Positions 62,811 to 64,000 of a DNA stretch of 64,000 nt are shown in pieces. The position numbers were made by a program, and so were the translations under genes. Source of the DNA: Nitrosophilus labii. GTDB taxonomy: Bacteria > Campylobacterota > Campylobacteria > Campylobacterales > Nitratiruptoraceae. Positions within the stretch are counted from its first letter, which is position 1. Each line of letters opens with the position of its first letter. The DNA lies in assembly GCF_014466985.1 (NCBI RefSeq), contig NZ_AP022826.1:1798001-1862000 (forward strand). The letters are read 5' to 3'. Under the pieces are notes generated by a model. It was not told the origin of the DNA, did not search any database, and saw only the letters and a program-made list of their open reading frames with translations.

Positions 62811-63804
62811 TATTTCCTCTCTTTTTTGTCAACATCAACTCTACCTTGGGACTTCTAGCTATCAAACAGCTAGGGCATCTGCTAAAAGAAAAAGGGAAAA
62901 CCTGTTTGCACTCTTCGCATATATACTCAAAATCCAAATCGGCAATATCTTTATTTAGATTTAAAAGAACATCAAACTCAAACACCTCACTCTCATTTTT
63001 AAGTCTAGCATACCCTTTTGCACTGTAAAGCTGAGACAAAAAGTCACTCTTTTTTACAACATTCATATCCACATTTTCTTTTGGAAGGTTCCAAAAAAGA
63101 TCACTAAGTTTCTTATAATCTTTACTCTTTAATTTCTCCCAAGCTTTTTTAGGATCTTTTTTGAAAAGATATTCAAATATCAATCTAACGTGCAAAGAGG
63201 AGTTTTTATAAATTTCAAGAAGCGTCTTGTCATCATTTTTCATATTTTTCACAATATCTAGAGCTTTAAAATAATTTTTTTCCTCTTTACCTTCTCCCAG
63301 TTCTTCTAGTGACTCTAAAACTTCTTTCGCTTTATCATATTGTTGAAGTCTTTCATAAATGACCATCAAAAACCTCAACGCCTCTTTATCCCTTGGATAA
63401 AACTTCAAGGACTCCAAAAAAATCTCTCTTGATTTTTCCAAAAAACCTGCTTTAAAGTAGATAAAACCCAGTTTTTTTAAAAGTTCTTGCCTCTCTTTTG
63501 GTTTTTCCTCACTTTTGGAAAGGTTGACATATATCGCTATAGCCTTTTCAAAATCTCCACTTCTCTCAAATGCAGAAGCCAAAAGCAAAAATGCTTTTTT
63601 GGTATCTTTTTCTTTTTCTATATTTAAGATCTCTTCATCCGCACTCTCTTCAAATTTTGCAAAAAATCTGGCTATTTCGTCATCTTGCTCTTTTCTTTTG
63701 TACCAGGCCCACCAGTAGCTGAAAAAAGATACTATAAAAACGAGAATTAAAAAAACCAATATGCCAAAAAGTGGATCTCTGTACTCAAGTAAGAAGTTTT
63801 CCAA
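62785..63804 (-). CDS. LapB/YciM-like TPR protein with C-terminal metal-binding knuckle
   Basis: A 339-residue protein with an N-terminal membrane segment (about 12-33, DPLFGILVFLILVFIVSFFS). A TPR array follows (about 70-200, for example RSGDFEKAIAIYVNLSKSEE and KAGFLEKSREIFLESLKFY). A rubredoxin-like CxxC...CxxC knuckle closes it (YICEECKQVF, FSRCPSCLIA). This order is that of LapB/YciM, which in enterobacteria controls lipopolysaccharide synthesis with FtsH. The role here is inferred. First gene of the run with rnhA, rnc, aroC and dedA. Confidence 0.78.
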   Translation of the reverse strand: MENFLLEYRDPLFGILVFLILVFIVSFFSYWWAWYKRKEQDDEIARFFAKFEESADEEILNIEKEKDTKKAFLLLASAFERSGDFEKAIAIYVNLSKSEEKPKERQELLKKLGFIYFKAGFLEKSREIFLESLKFYPRDKEALRFLMVIYERLQQYDKAKEVLESLEELGEGKEEKNYFKALDIVKNMKNDDKTLLEIYKNSSLHVRLIFEYLFKKDPKKAWEKLKSKDYKKLSDLFWNLPKENVDMNVVKKSDFLSQLYSAKGYARLKNESEVFEFDVLLNLNKDIADLDFEYICEECKQVFPFSFSRCPSCLIARSPKVELMLTKKRGNNEESISFQ

Positions 63805-64000
63805 AACCTTCCCTGCTTTTTTTGGTTTTATTATACTATAAACCCGGATTTTACAATAGACTTTATCACATTAGTACTATTCATTAAGTTTATAGGCAAT
63901 CAAAAATTTTTTTGACTTATCACCTTGTAGATAAGCCTTCAAAATTTTTAAAAAACCTCTAAATCTCAAGCAAAAGCACTACTGAAACAAATTCTATTGC
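63805..64000. other. Window-edge intergenic region
   Basis: 196 AT-rich bases upstream of the TPR gene. They hold no convincing gene or RNA. ATAGACTTTATCACATTAGT and a run of T are present but no clear promoter hexamers were found. Confidence 0.3.

Noticed and set aside
1-64000. rRNA or tRNA genes
   Set aside because: Intergenic gaps were read for conserved rRNA segments and tRNA cloverleaf features, and none was recognised. A covariance-model scan would be the decisive check.

Overview
The window is AT-rich, densely packed bacterial DNA of Campylobacterota (former Epsilonproteobacteria) type. The evidence is the family variants present (MurE, Dxr, a short RNase HII, an NFACT protein, the DUF493 protein, a cysteine-free S4 and a zinc-type S14), the absence of an L30 gene from the spc cluster, and long same-strand operons with overlapping genes. 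Genes for molybdenum cofactor synthesis, thiol peroxidase and Fe/Mn superoxide dismutase would suit a nitrate-respiring or microaerophilic member, possibly a hydrothermal-vent lineage. The genus cannot be fixed from this sequence.

Layout. 1-8595: tpx (cut by the window edge), tsaD, a small hydrolase, a coiled-coil lipoprotein, a palindromic intergenic repeat, dxr-cdsA, an NFACT gene fused by overlaps to a MazF-type toxin-antitoxin pair, and leuC. 8669-13603: sfsA-mobA, a frameshifted Uma2 gene, small proteins, moaC, a DUF493 gene and a DEAD-box helicase. 13751-15176: a coiled-coil protein and a BON-domain secreted protein. 15145-17252: a scarred region with an EAL-domain fragment, remnants of an older transposase and an IS256-family element. 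17441-36230: an approximately 18.8 kb single-strand operon for alginate synthesis and export. 36455-43271: a small secreted protein, tkt, ispA, ybaB, panD, a [2Fe-2S] protein, murE, a TPR protein and a NifU-like protein. 43424-57516: the S10-spc-alpha ribosomal protein supercluster with secY, map, infA and rpoA. 57654-63804: an ATPase, sodB, rnhB, then dedA, aroC, rnc, rnhA and a LapB-like TPR protein.

The most striking system is the alginate operon. In transcription order it reads algA, a ClpB-like protein with degenerate nucleotide-binding motifs, an FHA/Ser-Thr kinase/WD40 protein, a PP2C phosphatase, algD, alg8, alg44 (with a PilZ c-di-GMP domain), an AlgG-like epimerase, an AlgE-like porin carrying two SPOR-like modules, an AlgK-like repeat lipoprotein and a PL7 alginate lyase. 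AlgA and AlgD would make GDP-mannuronate. Alg8 and Alg44 would polymerise it and move it across the inner membrane. AlgG, AlgK and AlgE would epimerise, guide and export it, and the lyase would trim it. The kinase, phosphatase and ClpB-like protein look like an added phosphorylation switch on top of c-di-GMP control. O-acetylation genes (algI, algJ, algF), algX and the usual algL are not in the cluster.

A second notable pattern is a family of intergenic hairpins built from 7-nucleotide words. About a dozen gene ends carry an array of near-identical heptamers facing an array of the complementary heptamers. Each site has its own word, but the layout is the same and the arrays touch or enter the stop codon of a gene. 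They look like terminators or 3'-end elements that expand and slip in 7-base steps.
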